From positions 2,277,001 through 2,341,000 of the forward strand of contig NC_009719.1 in assembly GCF_000017565.1 (NCBI RefSeq): a DNA stretch of 64,000 nucleotides, written 5' to 3'. Under the pieces are notes generated by a model that saw only the letters and a program-made list of their open reading frames with translations, had not been told where the DNA came from and did no database searches. Below, in pieces: positions 9,442 through 19,462 of the stretch. Origin of the DNA: Parvibaculum lavamentivorans DS-1 (GTDB lineage: Bacteria; Pseudomonadota; Alphaproteobacteria; Parvibaculales; Parvibaculaceae). The position numbers and the translations under genes are program-made. Position 1 is the stretch's first letter. Each line of letters starts with the position of its first letter.

Positions 9442-10109
9442 CGGGCAGCACTCTCTTCCGCCATAATGACGTTCAGCTTCCGCACGGCGGCCGCCGGACC
9501 ATCTTCGTGCGCCCATACGCCGGAAGATACAGCCAGGAAATCTGCGCCGGCGCGAACGAGCGGTGCGGCGTTGGCCACCGTGATGCCTCCGATTGCGACA
9601 CATGGCAGGACGAAGAGGTTCGCCCACCAGGTGAGGATTTCAGGTTCGGCCTTACTTATAGGGATTTTTGTGTCGGTTTCGTAAAAGGCACCGAACGCCA
9701 CGTAATCCGCGCCTGCTTCTCCCGCTTCCATAGCCAGGTGTCGTGACGAATGGCAGGTGACGCCCACCGCCCTGTCGGGACCCACAAGCTTGCGGGCTTC
9801 TCTGCAGCTCATATCGTCCTGTCCGACATGAACACCGTCCGCATCGAGTTCGGCGGCAAGATCGGGACGGTCGTTGATGATGAAGGCAACGTCGCGCTCT
9901 CGCGCCAGCGGCATCAGTATCTCGGTCGCATAGCGGATATCGTCGGCGGCGGGCGGAGCCTCGTTGTCGCCCTTCAGGCGCAGCTGCAGGGAGGCCACGT
10001 CTCCGGCGTCGAGCGCAGCCTTGAAGGTGTCGGCAAAGGCGCGCGGCTCGAAGCGAGGCGGCGTTATGAGATAGAGGCGGCAGGCGGGGCGCTGATCTGG
10101 GTCTGACAT
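9438..10109 (-). CDS. thiE: Thiamine-phosphate synthase
   Basis: 223-residue TIM barrel that joins HMP pyrophosphate to the thiazole phosphate to give thiamine phosphate. Typical motifs are [25 protein letters not shown] and GGITVANA. It belongs to the same pathway as thiD and thiC elsewhere in the window but is not linked to them. The terminator after fba separates it from the glycolytic genes, although read-through is possible. The gene overlaps the Sel1-repeat gene by four bases. Confidence 0.92.
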   Translation of the reverse strand: MSDPDQRPACRLYLITPPRFEPRAFADTFKAALDAGDVASLQLRLKGDNEAPPAADDIRYATEILMPLARERDVAFIINDRPDLAAELDADGVHVGQDDMSCREARKLVGPDRAVGVTCHSSRHLAMEAGEAGADYVAFGAFYETDTKIPISKAEPEILTWWANLFVLPCVAIGGITVANAAPLVRAGADFLAVSSGVWAHEDGPAAAVRKLNVIMAEESAAR

Positions 10110-10135
10110 GAAGGTGTTTTAGCTTGATGCGGGCC

Positions 10136-10171
10136 AAAAACAAAACGCCCCGCTCGCGGGCGAGCGGGGCG
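10136..10171 (-). terminator. Terminator after fba
   Basis: CGCCCCGCTCGC, loop GGGC and GAGCGGGGCG form a strong stem at 10146-10171. On the minus strand it is followed by GTTTTGTTTTT, ending the tkt-gap-pgk-fba transcript just ahead of thiE. Confidence 0.85.
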
Positions 10172-10195
10172 TCTGCGGTATCTGTAATGCCGGCT

Positions 10196-11215
10196 TCAGG
10201 CGGCTTTTTCCAGGGCGCTCTTCCAGTCGCCGAGCGCTGCGAGGCCGTTCATTTTTGCGCGGTGCAGGAATGCCTTCTGGCCGGCGGGAACATTCTCCGG
10301 CTTGCCGCTCCATGCTTTCAGCGGAGCCGCCTGCAATGCGCGGCCATAGGAGAAGGACATCTTCCAGGGGAAGCCGCCAATGGCATTCATCGCGTTCAGA
10401 TGCGCTGTCGCATCCTCGTCCGACTGGCCGCCGGAAAGGAAGACGATGCCCGGAATGGCGGCGGGAACGGTCCGCTTGAAGCAGGCAATGGTTTTTTCGG
10501 CCACTTCCTCGACGCTCGCCTGCTTTCCGCACTTCTTGCCGGCAATCACCATGTTCGGCTTCAGGATCGTGCCTTCGAGATTTACCCGGTGCGCGCCGAG
10601 ACGGTCGAAGAGGATGCGCAAGGTTTCCTCGGTTACCTCAAAGCAGCGGTCGATATCGTGTGCGCCATCCATCAGCACTTCCGGTTCCACGATCGGAACG
10701 ATCTTTGCCTGCTGGCAAAGCGCCGCATACCGCGCGAGAGCCTCAGCATTGGCTTCGAGGCAGGTCCGCGTCGGAATGCCGTCGGCGATGTCGATGACGG
10801 CGCGCCATTTCGCAAAGCGGGCGCCGAGCTGGTAGTACTCCGCGAGCCGTGCATCGAGCCCGTCGAGACCTTCGGTGATCTTTTCGCCGGGGAAGCCGGG
10901 CATATCTTTCGCGCCCGCATCGACCTTGATCCCCGGAATGGCGCCGGCCTTTTTGATAAGGTCGACGAGCGGCGTGCCGTCCTTCGCCTTCTGGCGGATT
11001 GTCTCGTCGTAAAGGATCACGCCCGAAATGTGGTTCCGCATCGCCTCGTCGGTACGAAACAGCATCTCCCGGTAATCGCGGCGCGTATCCTCCGTCGATT
11101 CCACCTTGATGCTGTCAAAGCGCTTCTTGATCGTGCCGGAGCTTTCGTCGGCGGCCAGAATGCCTTTGCCCGGCGCAACCATCGCCTGTGCAATCGATTC
11201 AAGCGTCTCAGTCAT
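10196..11215 (-). CDS. fba: Fructose-bisphosphate aldolase, class I
   Basis: 339-residue Schiff-base (metal-independent) aldolase resembling the animal and plant enzyme. The start carries APGKGILAADES, the acid/base region is VEPEV near residue 178, and the Schiff-base lysine is K219 in LEGTILKPNMV. It interconverts fructose 1,6-bisphosphate with GAP and DHAP. Many bacteria use class II enzymes instead, so the class is worth noting. It is last in the tkt-gap-pgk-fba series, 33 bases after pgk, and is followed by a strong terminator. Confidence 0.95.
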   Translation of the reverse strand: MTETLESIAQAMVAPGKGILAADESSGTIKKRFDSIKVESTEDTRRDYREMLFRTDEAMRNHISGVILYDETIRQKAKDGTPLVDLIKKAGAIPGIKVDAGAKDMPGFPGEKITEGLDGLDARLAEYYQLGARFAKWRAVIDIADGIPTRTCLEANAEALARYAALCQQAKIVPIVEPEVLMDGAHDIDRCFEVTEETLRILFDRLGAHRVNLEGTILKPNMVIAGKKCGKQASVEEVAEKTIACFKRTVPAAIPGIVFLSGGQSDEDATAHLNAMNAIGGFPWKMSFSYGRALQAAPLKAWSGKPENVPAGQKAFLHRAKMNGLAALGDWKSALEKAA

Positions 11216-11248
11216 GTGTCTATCCTCTTGATACCAGTCTTAACGTGG

Positions 11249-12457
11249 TTATCCGCGGCTCAGCGCCGCGACACCCGGCAGTTCAACGCCTTCCAGCCAT
11301 TCGAGAAACGCGCCGCCCGCGGCGGAAACATATGTGAAATCCTCGGCGGCACCCGCTTCGTTGAGGGCGGCCACGGTGTCGCCGCCTCCACCGACGGAAA
11401 TCAGTTCACCCTGTTTGCTGCGCATCGCGACGATGCGCGCGGCTTCCACGGTGCCGCGGTCAAAAGGCGGCACCTCGAAAGCGCCGAGCGGGCCATTCCA
11501 GACGACAGTCTTTGCGGTCTCGAAACGTCCGGCGAGATGGGTGACCGTGTCGGGCCCCACATCGAGGATCATCATGTCGTCCGGCACGGCGTCTACCGAT
11601 ACCGTCTTCGACGCGGCGCCTGCCTTGAACTCGGCGGCGACCACGACATCCGTCGGCAAAACGATATCGCAATGGGCCGCGCGGGCATTCGCGAGGATGT
11701 GGCGCGCGGTATCGAACAGGTCGGGCTCGCAGAGTGACTTGCCGACCTTCTTGCCCTGAGCGGCAAGGAACGTATTCGCCATGCCGCCGCCGATGACCAG
11801 CGCATCGACCTTTTTTACGAGATTGCCGAGCAGCGAGATCTTGGTTGAGATTTTCGCGCCACCGACGATGGCGACAACGGGGCGCTTCGGGTTGCCCAAA
11901 GCGGCGTCGAGCGCGGCGAGTTCCGCTTCCATGGCACGGCCGGCATAGGAGGGCAGAAAATGCGTGATGCCCTCGGTCGAGCCGTGAGCCCTGTGGGCGC
12001 AGGAAAAGGCGTCGTTGACGTAGACATTGCCGTTTCTCGCCAGCGCCTTGGCAAATGCCGGATCGTTGTTTTCCTCGCCCGCATGAAAGCGCGTGTTTTC
12101 GAGAACAAGAATGGTCCCCGGCTGCATGGCCTCAACGGCCCGCGACGCCACGTCTCCGATGCAGTCTTCGGCGAAGCCGACTTTGCTGCCGACAACGCTG
12201 CTCAAAGCCTCGGCAATCGGCTTGAGAGAATATTTGGCTTCCGGCGCGCCCTTGGGGCGTCCGAAATGAGAGAGCACGATCACACGTGCGCCCCTGCCGG
12301 CCAGCTCTTTCAAGGTCGGTGCGACGCGCTCAAGGCGCGTCGCATCCGAAACCTTGCCGTCCTGCATGGGCACGTTGAGGTCTGCGCGGATGAGAATCCG
12401 GAGACCGTCCAGGCCGACGGCGGCGAAGAGGTCGTCTAGCGTCTTGTAGTCGGCCAT
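11249..12457 (-). CDS. pgk: Phosphoglycerate kinase
   Basis: 402 residues, standard length. The N-domain motif [10 protein letters not shown] and [12 protein letters not shown] bind 3-phosphoglycerate. The C-domain has [16 protein letters not shown] and the nucleotide-site glycines ([12 protein letters not shown]). It moves phosphate between 1,3-bisphosphoglycerate and ADP in glycolysis or gluconeogenesis. It starts 18 bases after the gap stop and is clearly in the same operon. Confidence 0.98.
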   Translation of the reverse strand: MADYKTLDDLFAAVGLDGLRILIRADLNVPMQDGKVSDATRLERVAPTLKELAGRGARVIVLSHFGRPKGAPEAKYSLKPIAEALSSVVGSKVGFAEDCIGDVASRAVEAMQPGTILVLENTRFHAGEENNDPAFAKALARNGNVYVNDAFSCAHRAHGSTEGITHFLPSYAGRAMEAELAALDAALGNPKRPVVAIVGGAKISTKISLLGNLVKKVDALVIGGGMANTFLAAQGKKVGKSLCEPDLFDTARHILANARAAHCDIVLPTDVVVAAEFKAGAASKTVSVDAVPDDMMILDVGPDTVTHLAGRFETAKTVVWNGPLGAFEVPPFDRGTVEAARIVAMRSKQGELISVGGGGDTVAALNEAGAAEDFTYVSAAGGAFLEWLEGVELPGVAALSRG

Positions 12458-12475
12458 GAACGCACGCGGCTCCGG

Positions 12476-13483
12476 TCAGAGAAGCTTGCCCATGGCGACA
12501 GCGGTGTCGCCCATACGGTTCGAGAAGCCCCACTCATTGTCGTACCAGCTCAGCACGCGCACGAGCTTGCCGTCGATCACCTGCGTCTGCGTCAGATCGA
12601 AGGTGGAGGAGGCCGGGTTATGGTTGAAGTCGATCGAGACGTTCGGCTCGTTCGTCGTCGCGAGAATGCCTTTCAAGGGGCCCTTCGCGGCGGCGATGAT
12701 GGCGGCGTTCACTTCTTCCGCCGTAGTCTTTTTCTTGGACGTGAAGACGAGGTCGATCACCGAGACGTTCGGAGTGGGTACGCGGATCGACGTGCCGTCG
12801 AGCTTGCCCTGGAGTTCCGGCAGCACGAGACCGACGGCCTTGGCGGCGCCAGTAGATGTCGGAATCATGGAGACGCCGGCGGCGCGGGCCCGGCGCGGGT
12901 CCTTGTGAAGCGTATCGACGGTGTTCTGGTCGCCCGTATAGGCGTGGATCGTCGTCATGTAGCCCTGTTCGATGCCACAGGCCTTGTGAAGGACCTGAGC
13001 AACGGGGGCGAGGCAGTTTGTGGTGCAGGAGGCGTTGGAGACGACCTTGTGGCTCTTCTTCAGGGCCGAGTGGTTCACACCGTATACGACCGTCAGATCC
13101 GAATTTTCGCCCGGTGCAGAGATCAGCACCTTCCTGGCGCCCGCCGTGAGGTGCGCCGCCGCCTTTTCACGGGCGGTGAAGAGACCCGTGCATTCGAGCG
13201 CGATATCGACGCCGAGGTCCTTCCAGGGGAGCTTCGCGGGATCGCGTTCGGCGAGCACTTTGATCGGACCGCGGCCGAGATCCATGGTCGACTTCGTCGT
13301 CTTGATCTTGCCGGGGAAGGGGCCGTGCACGCTGTCATATTTCAGCAGGAGGGCGTTCGCATCGACAGAGCCAAGATCGTTGATCGCTACGACTTCGATG
13401 TCCTTGCGGCCTGATTCCGCAATGGCGCGAAGCACAAGGCGCCCGATCCGACCGAATCCGTTAATCGCAACGCGCACTGCCAT
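12476..13483 (-). CDS. gap: Glyceraldehyde-3-phosphate dehydrogenase, type I
   Basis: 335 residues. NAD-binding fold starts [13 protein letters not shown]. The catalytic cysteine is C153 in [12 protein letters not shown] and its partner is H180. VVAINDLGS in the dinucleotide-binding loop fits an NAD-preferring or dual enzyme. It lies between tkt and pgk, as in many Alphaproteobacteria. One gap gene is visible here, and whether a second exists elsewhere cannot be judged. Confidence 0.98.
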   Translation of the reverse strand: MAVRVAINGFGRIGRLVLRAIAESGRKDIEVVAINDLGSVDANALLLKYDSVHGPFPGKIKTTKSTMDLGRGPIKVLAERDPAKLPWKDLGVDIALECTGLFTAREKAAAHLTAGARKVLISAPGENSDLTVVYGVNHSALKKSHKVVSNASCTTNCLAPVAQVLHKACGIEQGYMTTIHAYTGDQNTVDTLHKDPRRARAAGVSMIPTSTGAAKAVGLVLPELQGKLDGTSIRVPTPNVSVIDLVFTSKKKTTAEEVNAAIIAAAKGPLKGILATTNEPNVSIDFNHNPASSTFDLTQTQVIDGKLVRVLSWYDNEWGFSNRMGDTAVAMGKLL

Positions 13484-13506
13484 TTCTTCTGTCTCCTGAG
13501 CGTGAG

Positions 13507-15561
13507 TTAGGACTTTTCCTGGAGGCGTGCTTTCGCCGCTGCAACGGCCGCCTCGGGTGTAATGTTGAAGTGCTTGTAGAGTTCCGGCGCCGGTGCCGAA
13601 GCGCCGAAGCCCGTCATGCCGATAAAGTCGCCATCAGGGCCGATGTAACGGTCCCAACCATAGCGAACCGCGGCTTCTATCGCGATTTTCACCGTACCTT
13701 CGCCGAGCATTTCCTTCTGGAAATCGGGTGATTGCAGGTCGAAGAGATCGAGGCAGGGCATGGAGACGACGCGGGCCGGAATGCCCTCCTTCTCCAGCAT
13801 CTGCTGCGCGGCGACGGCAATTTCAACTTCCGAACCGGTCGCGAGGAGCGAAACCTTTGCCTTGGAAGAAGCCGCCACCAATTCGTAGGCGCCGCGCGCG
13901 CAGAGGTTCTTTTCGGAGTTCTCGATACGCATGGCGGGCAGGTTCTGGCGCGACAGGGCAAGGATCGACGGGGCGTCCGCCGATTCCAGCGCAAGCTGCC
14001 AGCATTCAAGCGTTTCCACGGCATCCGCCGGACGGAAGACGAGAAGGTTCGGCATCGCCCGCAGGCTTGCCAGATGCTCGACCGGCTGATGCGTCGGGCC
14101 GTCTTCGCCGAGACCGATGCTGTCATGCGTCATTACATAGATGACGCGCTGGCCCATCAGGGCCGAGAGGCGAATGGCCGGACGGCAATAGTCGGTAAAG
14201 ACGAGAAAGGTGCCCGAATAGGGAATGAAGCCCTTGTGCAGCGCCAGCCCGTTCATGGCGGCTGCCATGCCGTGTTCGCGAATACCGTAATGGATGAACG
14301 AACCGGAGAAATCCTCGGCCGTTACCGGCTGCTGGCCCTTCGAACGCGTATTGTTGGAGCCGGTGAGGTCCGCCGAGCCGCCAATCGTGTCGGGCAAGGC
14401 GGCGTTGATTACGTTGAGCGCTTCTTCGGACGACTTGCGGGTCGCCCATTTTGGCTTTTCGGCAACGAGTTTCTGCTTGAAGGCCGAGATCGCCTTGCCG
14501 AGTTCGGCCGGTAGGTCGCCAGCGATGCGGCGCTCGAAATCGATCCGCTTTTCGGCCGGAAGCGCCGCGAGCCGGTCTTCCCAGCCCTTTCGCGCTTTAA
14601 CGTTGCGCAAACCTGCAATGCGCCAGGCGTCGAGGGTTTCGCTTGGAATGACGAAAGGCTCGGCCTGCCAATGCAGCAGTTCGCGGGCGAGCGAAATCTC
14701 TTCCTCGCCGAGCGGCGAACCGTGAGAAGAGGATTTGCCGCGCTTATTGGGCGAGCCATAGCCGATGACGGTCCGGCAGGCGATAAGGCTTGGCCTGTCC
14801 GCTTGCTGGGCCTTCTCGATAGCTGCCGTGATCTCGGCGGGGTTGTGGCCGTCGATCCGAACGGCATTCCAGCCGGCGGCCTCGAAGCGTTTCAGTGCAT
14901 CGCCCGATTCCGACAGCGAAAGCGCGCCGTCGATGGTGATTTCATTGTCGTCATAGAGAACGATGAGCTTGGAAAGCTTCAGATGGCCCGCAAGGCCGAT
15001 GGCCTCGTGGCTCACGCCTTCCATCAGGTCGCCGTCGGATGCCAGTACATAGGTAAAATGGTCGACGACCTCATCGCCGAAACGGGCGGCGAGCAGGCGC
15101 TCGGCCAGCGCCATGCCCACGGCCGTCGAAATGCCCTGTCCGAGCGGGCCCGTGGTCGTCTCCACGCCCGCTACATGGCCATATTCGGGATGGCCGGCAG
15201 TGATGGCGCCGAGCTGGCGGAAGTTCTTGATCTGCTCGATCGTCATATCCTCATAGCCGAGCAGATAATTCACGGCATAAAGAAGCATCGAGCCATGGCC
15301 AGCGGAGAGCACGAAGCGGTCGCGATCCGGCCAATCGGGCTGGCGCGGGTCGATCTTGAGAAACTTCGTGAAAAGGACGGTTGCGATGTCGGCTGCGCCC
15401 ATCGGCATGCCGGGATGGCCTGAGTTGGCCTTCTGGACGGCATCCATCGCGAGCGCCCGGATGGCGTTTGCCATGGCGTCATGGGATGCGCCGGGCGCCT
15501 TGTCGGCGGCGGCGGAGGATTTTGCCTTCTCGGCGAGGGCAGACTTGTCTGTTGGCGTCAT
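13507..15561 (-). CDS. tkt: Transketolase
   Basis: 684 residues, full length. The thiamine-diphosphate domain is recognisable from [27 protein letters not shown] and the binding motif [13 protein letters not shown]...[10 protein letters not shown]. The pyrimidine domain ([20 protein letters not shown]) and the C-terminal domain follow. It transfers two-carbon units in the pentose-phosphate pathway. It is first in the tkt-gap-pgk-fba cluster. No phosphoribulokinase or Rubisco gene is nearby, so a Calvin-cycle role is not suggested. The cofactor is made by the thi genes of this window. Confidence 0.97.
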   Translation of the reverse strand: MTPTDKSALAEKAKSSAAADKAPGASHDAMANAIRALAMDAVQKANSGHPGMPMGAADIATVLFTKFLKIDPRQPDWPDRDRFVLSAGHGSMLLYAVNYLLGYEDMTIEQIKNFRQLGAITAGHPEYGHVAGVETTTGPLGQGISTAVGMALAERLLAARFGDEVVDHFTYVLASDGDLMEGVSHEAIGLAGHLKLSKLIVLYDDNEITIDGALSLSESGDALKRFEAAGWNAVRIDGHNPAEITAAIEKAQQADRPSLIACRTVIGYGSPNKRGKSSSHGSPLGEEEISLARELLHWQAEPFVIPSETLDAWRIAGLRNVKARKGWEDRLAALPAEKRIDFERRIAGDLPAELGKAISAFKQKLVAEKPKWATRKSSEEALNVINAALPDTIGGSADLTGSNNTRSKGQQPVTAEDFSGSFIHYGIREHGMAAAMNGLALHKGFIPYSGTFLVFTDYCRPAIRLSALMGQRVIYVMTHDSIGLGEDGPTHQPVEHLASLRAMPNLLVFRPADAVETLECWQLALESADAPSILALSRQNLPAMRIENSEKNLCARGAYELVAASSKAKVSLLATGSEVEIAVAAQQMLEKEGIPARVVSMPCLDLFDLQSPDFQKEMLGEGTVKIAIEAAVRYGWDRYIGPDGDFIGMTGFGASAPAPELYKHFNITPEAAVAAAKARLQEKS

Positions 15562-15881
15562 GTGTCACTCTATAGCCCAGACGGGCGCTGAGCGGGCAGG
15601 AGATCGCGGGTTGTCCGCGCCGGGCGAAAGCCGCGCTGAGGCTCAAATCGGGCCCTCCCGAGAGCGGCGCCACAATGACCACGGGACCCCCGGGAGTCAA
15701 TGCCGGAATAGCCGCTTTGGCCCCGTTTTCGCGCATATCCGATTGCGCTTGCGCAGGGCCGGGCGGGGCGGCATCCAGGGTCGGCGTTGACCTGATTTCA
15801 TACGCGCGCCTATCTTGACGCAGAGAGAGTGTCGGCCATTCCGATGGATCGGATGGCCACGACAAGAGAGCCGGATAAAGC
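15562..15881. other. Divergent intergenic region, tkt / DUF4164
   Basis: 320 bases without a convincing gene. A TATAGA box on the minus strand sits only about ten bases before the tkt ATG. On the plus strand TTGACG at 15815-15820 could be a -35 for the DUF4164-zapA unit, with a poor -10 beyond it. No clear operator or RNA structure was seen. Confidence 0.4.
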
Positions 15882-16148
15882 ATGAGCAAACTCGACGCTT
15901 CGATGGACCGCTTCTCAAGCGCGCTGGACCGGTTGGAGGCCACCATCAATCGGCAGGTGCTGCGGGCACAGGCGGCCAAGCGGCTTCAGGAGGAGGTCGA
16001 AACCCTGAAGGAAGACAGGGCTGAGCTGGCGGAGGAGCTCGATCAGCTGAAGTCGGAAGCACGGCGGCTCAACGAGCTCAACGAAAGAGCGTCCGAGACG
16101 CTGGCCGATGCTATCGAGGGGATTCGCGAGGTCCTCGCCGAAAGCTGA
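15882..16148 (+). CDS. DUF4164 family coiled-coil protein
   Basis: 88 residues, almost entirely a charged coiled coil (LQEEVETLKEDRAELAEELD). It matches DUF4164, small alphaproteobacterial proteins found immediately upstream of zapA. The position 25 bases before zapA suggests a division-related role, but no function is established. It has neither a signal peptide nor a membrane segment. Confidence 0.82.
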   Translation: MSKLDASMDRFSSALDRLEATINRQVLRAQAAKRLQEEVETLKEDRAELAEELDQLKSEARRLNELNERASETLADAIEGIREVLAES

Positions 16149-16173
16149 ACAGGCCGGCAGGAAAGGAAAAAGC

Positions 16174-16533
16174 ATGGGACAGGTCAAGGTCTCCATTAAT
16201 GATCGATCCTACTCCGTCGCCTGCGGCGATGGCGAGGAAGCCCATGTGCGGGAACTGGCAAGCCACATAAACCGGCATGTCGTCAGCCTGGCTCAGGAAG
16301 TCGGGCAGGTGGGCGACGCCCGGCTCCTGCTGATGGCGGGGCTGCTTGTCGCGGATGAACTGTCGGACGCCCTTCAAAAGACAAAGCTTCTCGAACAGGA
16401 AATCGAGAGCCTGTCCGGCACACGTGCCTCCGCGCAGGAGCGGACGCGGGAGGCTGAGGAATCGCTCGCCGAAGTGCTGGATACTGCCGCCCGCCGCATC
16501 GAGGATCTGGCCAAACGCATCGAGGCCGCGTGA
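16174..16533 (+). CDS. zapA: Cell division protein ZapA
   Basis: 119 residues: an N-terminal ZapA head (VKVSINDRSYSVACGDGEE, ELASHINRHV) and a C-terminal coiled coil. ZapA bundles FtsZ filaments and stabilises the Z-ring. ATG 16174 is preceded by GGAAAGGAA. An earlier in-frame start at 16108 lies inside the previous gene and is unlikely. It is followed directly by 6S RNA and 5-formyl-THF cyclo-ligase, the conserved alphaproteobacterial order. Confidence 0.93.
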   Translation: MGQVKVSINDRSYSVACGDGEEAHVRELASHINRHVVSLAQEVGQVGDARLLLMAGLLVADELSDALQKTKLLEQEIESLSGTRASAQERTREAEESLAEVLDTAARRIEDLAKRIEAA

Positions 16534-16562
16534 TCTTCTTTCGCCGTTCCTGCGAGGCGGCC

Positions 16563-16591
16563 TTGACCTGCACCGGCATTGGACCACATAG
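16563..16591 (+). promoter_or_regulatory. Probable sigma-70 promoter of 6S RNA
   Basis: TTGACC at 16563-16568, a 17-base spacer and ACATAG at 16586-16591 lie just ahead of the predicted 5' end of 6S RNA, a spacing typical of the housekeeping sigma factor. Confidence 0.6.
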
Positions 16592-16593
16592 AA

Positions 16594-16754
16594 TGGTCAC
16601 GGGATCTGCCCGGCGCGTTAGGAACACATACTCTCGGGGCCTTACGGTCCTCAAGGGAGCTGTCCCTGAGGGAGACTGTGGTCTTCTTCACACGGCGCCC
16701 ACCTACGTTAGTAGGTCTCCGGGGAACGAAGTTCCGACGGCCGTGGCGGACCCA
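16594..16754 (+). ncRNA. ssrS: 6S RNA
   Basis: Intergenic RNA of about 160 nt between zapA and the cyclo-ligase gene, the standard site for 6S RNA. The ends pair: TGG...TCACGG (from 16594) with CCGTGG...CCA (16741-16753). Internal features match alphaproteobacterial 6S, including GGAACACATACTCTCGGGG and the apical CCTACGTTAGTAGG hairpin at about 16701-16714. 6S RNA mimics an open promoter and holds the sigma-70 RNA polymerase holoenzyme. Exact ends are estimated from the pairing. Confidence 0.87.
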
Positions 16755-16783
16755 CTTTCTCCCGATTTATCCGGTTATGTTTC

Positions 16784-17383
16784 ATGAAGGCCGAAGCGAA
16801 GCAGCTTGCCCGGCGGGCGGCGCGGGAGCGGCGCGACGTGGCCAGTGCCGCGTTGGGGGCATCGGCGCCGGGCCTTATTGCCCGCCATTTCCTGCGCCAT
16901 GTCCCGCTCTCCACCGGAAGCTGCATTGCGGGTTATGTCGCGATGATGGGCGAAGCAGACCCGGCCGAACTCATTGAACGTCTTTCCGCTCAAGGCCACG
17001 TTTGCGCGCTGCCTCGCGTCGCGGCCATGAATGAGCCGCTGGTATTCCATCGCTGGCGCGCCGGCAATGTGCTGCTGCCGGGCGCTCACGGAACGAGGGA
17101 ACCCCAGCCCGATGCGCCGGTCTGCCGGCCGGATATCGTGCTTGTTCCCCTCCTCGCCTTCGATAGTGTCGGCCGGCGCCTCGGCTATGGCGGCGGCTAT
17201 TATGACCGGACGCTGGCGGCGCTACGGGAGGACAGGGCAGGTGTGCTGGCGGTCGGGGTTGCGTTTTCCGCACAGGAAGCCCAAGACCTCCCCGAGGAAC
17301 AATTCGATGAACGGCTCGATTGGGTCGTGACGGAAAAAGGGGCGCAGGCCTTTGGCAGCGCGTCTTCCAGAGGACAGGCATGA
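16784..17383 (+). CDS. 5-formyltetrahydrofolate cyclo-ligase
   Basis: 199 residues of the 5-FCL family, which converts 5-formyl-THF to 5,10-methenyl-THF using ATP. The diagnostic substrate/ATP motif RLGYGGGYYDRTL is near residues 137-149, preceded by PDIVLVPLLAFD. Co-transcription with 6S RNA is common in bacteria and fits the spacing here. The stop overlaps the next ATG (ATGA), so translation of the downstream phosphoesterase is probably coupled. Confidence 0.93.
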   Translation: MKAEAKQLARRAARERRDVASAALGASAPGLIARHFLRHVPLSTGSCIAGYVAMMGEADPAELIERLSAQGHVCALPRVAAMNEPLVFHRWRAGNVLLPGAHGTREPQPDAPVCRPDIVLVPLLAFDSVGRRLGYGGGYYDRTLAALREDRAGVLAVGVAFSAQEAQDLPEEQFDERLDWVVTEKGAQAFGSASSRGQA

Positions 17384-18192
17384 AGCTTCTATTCATGGGC
17401 GATATCGTGGGGCGGAGCGGACGTGACGCGCTTGTTGCGGAACTGCCGGTCCTTCGCCGAGAGCTCGCGCTCGATTTCGTCGTCATCAACGGAGAGAACG
17501 CAGCCGGCGGCTTCGGCATTACCGGCGCGATCTGCGACGACATCTTCGATGCCGGAGCCGATGTCATCACCCTCGGCAATCATTCGTGGGATCAGCGCGA
17601 GGCACTCGTCCATATCGAGCGCGAGCCGCGCCTCATCCGGCCCGCGAACTATCCGGCAGGCACGCCCGGCCGCGGCGCAACGCTTGTCGAGGCTGCCTCA
17701 GGCGCTCGCGTCCTCGTCGTCAATGCGCTAGGCCGGGTTTTCATGGAAGCACTCGATTGTCCGTTCGAGGCCGTGGAAAAGCAGATTGCCGCTTGTCCGC
17801 TGGGCGAGGGCGCGGATGCGATCATTGTCGATATGCATGCCGAGGCGACGTCGGAAAAAATGGCGATGGGTCATTTCTGCGACGGGCGTGTTTCGCTTGT
17901 AGTGGGCACGCACAGCCATGTGCCGACGGCGGATGCACAGGTGCTTCCGGGGGGCACGGCCTATCAGACGGATGCGGGCATGTGCGGCGACTACAACTCC
18001 GTCATCGGCATGGAGAAGGACGAGCCGCTCAACCGCTTTACCACGCGTATTCCGAGCGGACGTTTTCAGCCCGCTCTCGGTCCGGCAACACTTTGCGGAG
18101 TCTTCGTGGAGACGGATGCCGGCGGGCTGGCGACACGCATAGAGCCGGTTCGCATCGGCGGACGGCTCAAGCAGGTCCTGCCGGAGGTTTGA
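17380..18192 (+). CDS. YmdB-type metallophosphoesterase (TIGR00282)
   Basis: 270 residues of the calcineurin-like family of B. subtilis YmdB, a 2',3'-cyclic-nucleotide phosphodiesterase. Metal-ligand motifs in order: LLFMGDIVGRSGRDAL, VVINGENAAGGFGIT, ITLGNHSWD, IIVDMHAEATSEK and GTHSHVPTAD. The start ATG overlaps the cyclo-ligase stop by four bases. In alphaproteobacteria it is often beside 5-FCL. The physiological substrate is not evident. Confidence 0.9.
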   Translation: MKLLFMGDIVGRSGRDALVAELPVLRRELALDFVVINGENAAGGFGITGAICDDIFDAGADVITLGNHSWDQREALVHIEREPRLIRPANYPAGTPGRGATLVEAASGARVLVVNALGRVFMEALDCPFEAVEKQIAACPLGEGADAIIVDMHAEATSEKMAMGHFCDGRVSLVVGTHSHVPTADAQVLPGGTAYQTDAGMCGDYNSVIGMEKDEPLNRFTTRIPSGRFQPALGPATLCGVFVETDAGGLATRIEPVRIGGRLKQVLPEV

Positions 18193-18198
18193 CTGCCC

Positions 18199-19224
18199 AT
18201 GCGGATCGTCATTGCAGGAAACTATAACGAGAAACGGGCGGGCGCGAACTACTACGCGACGGTGCGGAAGCTCACCAACGGCTTCATTCGCAACGGGCAT
18301 CATGTCATGCCGTTCAGTGACCGGGATGTGGCGCGCGAAGTGCATCGATGGGGCATCGGCCGGGGGGGCGATGCATATGCAAACAGCCGCCTTGTCGACC
18401 TTTGCGATAATTTTGAACCCCATCTCCTCATTCTTTTTCATGCCGACAGAATATCCAACGACACGGTGCGCAAGATACGCAGCAGAATTCCGGGGCTAAG
18501 CGTTTCTGTCGTCAATCTCGATCCGATTTTCCTCCCCGAGAACCCGCCGCGCATCAAGCGGTTCGCCGAGGTTGCGGATACGACCTTCATCACGACCGCC
18601 GGAGAGAGGCTGAAGGAATTTGCGACCTCCACGCATGGCGTGGCGTTCATTCCCAACCCTGCCGATCCTTCCATAGAGACGCTGAAGGGATTTGCGCGCG
18701 AGGATCAGCCGTTCGATTTTCTGTGCACGATAGGCACAGAGCGGACGACGCCCTGGCGCGGCCAGATGATGCGGGACATAGAGGCGCGGGTTCCCGAAGC
18801 GCGATATTCGTTCCATGGTCTCGAAGGCAGGCCCTATCTGCAGGGCCGCGATTATCTGGAGGCGCTTTCATCCGCGAAGATGGGGCTGAACATCAACCGG
18901 GCCGACGATCATTATCTCTATTCGTCCGATCGCTTTGCGCAATATGCCGGAAATGGACTTCTCGTCTTCGTGGCGCGGTCGACAGGCTATGACGAAATTT
19001 TCTCCGATGAAGAATTCGTCTTTTTTCGCGATCTGGACGAGTTGGCGGACAAGCTGCGTTACTTTCTGAAAAACGATGGGGAGCGGCAGCGCATCGCCCG
19101 CAATGGGTATGAGCGTTACCACGCTTTTTTCAGCGAGCGGCTGGTGGCGCGCTACATAGAGGATGTGGCGATGAGGCGCCCGCTTTCGGAAGATTACGCC
19201 TGGCCCACGGAAGTTCACCGCTGA
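18199..19224 (+). CDS. CgeB-like glycosyltransferase-family protein
   Basis: 341 residues with the two-Rossmann pattern of CgeB/DUF3880-type proteins (GT-B-like). N-terminal MRIVIAGNYNEKRAGANYY, a central nucleotide-like site (VAFIPNPADPSIE), and a C-terminal segment KMGLNINRADDHYLYSSDRF with the late-stage helix RIARNGYERYHAFFSERLVA common to this family. Start is six bases after the phosphoesterase stop, so it belongs to the same transcript. The acceptor and the sugar are unknown. A role in surface glycan assembly is inference. Confidence 0.7.
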   Translation: MRIVIAGNYNEKRAGANYYATVRKLTNGFIRNGHHVMPFSDRDVAREVHRWGIGRGGDAYANSRLVDLCDNFEPHLLILFHADRISNDTVRKIRSRIPGLSVSVVNLDPIFLPENPPRIKRFAEVADTTFITTAGERLKEFATSTHGVAFIPNPADPSIETLKGFAREDQPFDFLCTIGTERTTPWRGQMMRDIEARVPEARYSFHGLEGRPYLQGRDYLEALSSAKMGLNINRADDHYLYSSDRFAQYAGNGLLVFVARSTGYDEIFSDEEFVFFRDLDELADKLRYFLKNDGERQRIARNGYERYHAFFSERLVARYIEDVAMRRPLSEDYAWPTEVHR

Positions 19225-19240
19225 CCTCTGGAAAAGCATC

Positions 19241-19396
19241 GCCCCGTCCATGCGCAGCCGAGGTGGGTGGAGGCGGCGGGGACGGGGCGGCTTGCCTTCG
19301 CTAGGCAGCGTCGGCGGACCGGTGCGCGAACTGGGCAAGACCGCGGACCGGTACTTCGAATGCCGCCGGTGGTGTGAAGGAGGTTGGGCGACCTCC
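19241..19396 (+). ncRNA. Candidate structured RNA before yebC
   Basis: Within the 356-base gap between the cgeB-like gene and yebC, four consecutive stems can be drawn: GCCCCGTCC 19241-19249 with GGACGGGGC 19280-19288; TGCCT 19293-19297 with AGGCA 19303-19307; CGGCGG 19312-19317 plus ACCGGT 19318-19323 with ACCGGT 19347-19352 plus CCGCCG 19363-19368; and GGAGGT 19379-19384 with ACCTCC 19391-19396. No known RNA family was recognised. A 58-codon frame from ATG 19250 to TGA 19426 lies over the same bases. Strand and function are unknown. Confidence 0.35.
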
Positions 19397-19433
19397 GTTT
19401 GGTTCCGGCGACAGGGAGCAGTCTGACGGCGAT

Positions 19434-19462
19434 TTGTTAAACACACGTTAAAAGGGTGTATT
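19434..19462 (+). promoter_or_regulatory. Possible yebC promoter
   Basis: TTGTTA at 19434-19439, a 17-base spacer and TGTATT at 19457-19462 sit in an AT-rich island of an otherwise GC-rich gap, about 120 bases before yebC. The -10 match is weak. Confidence 0.4.
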
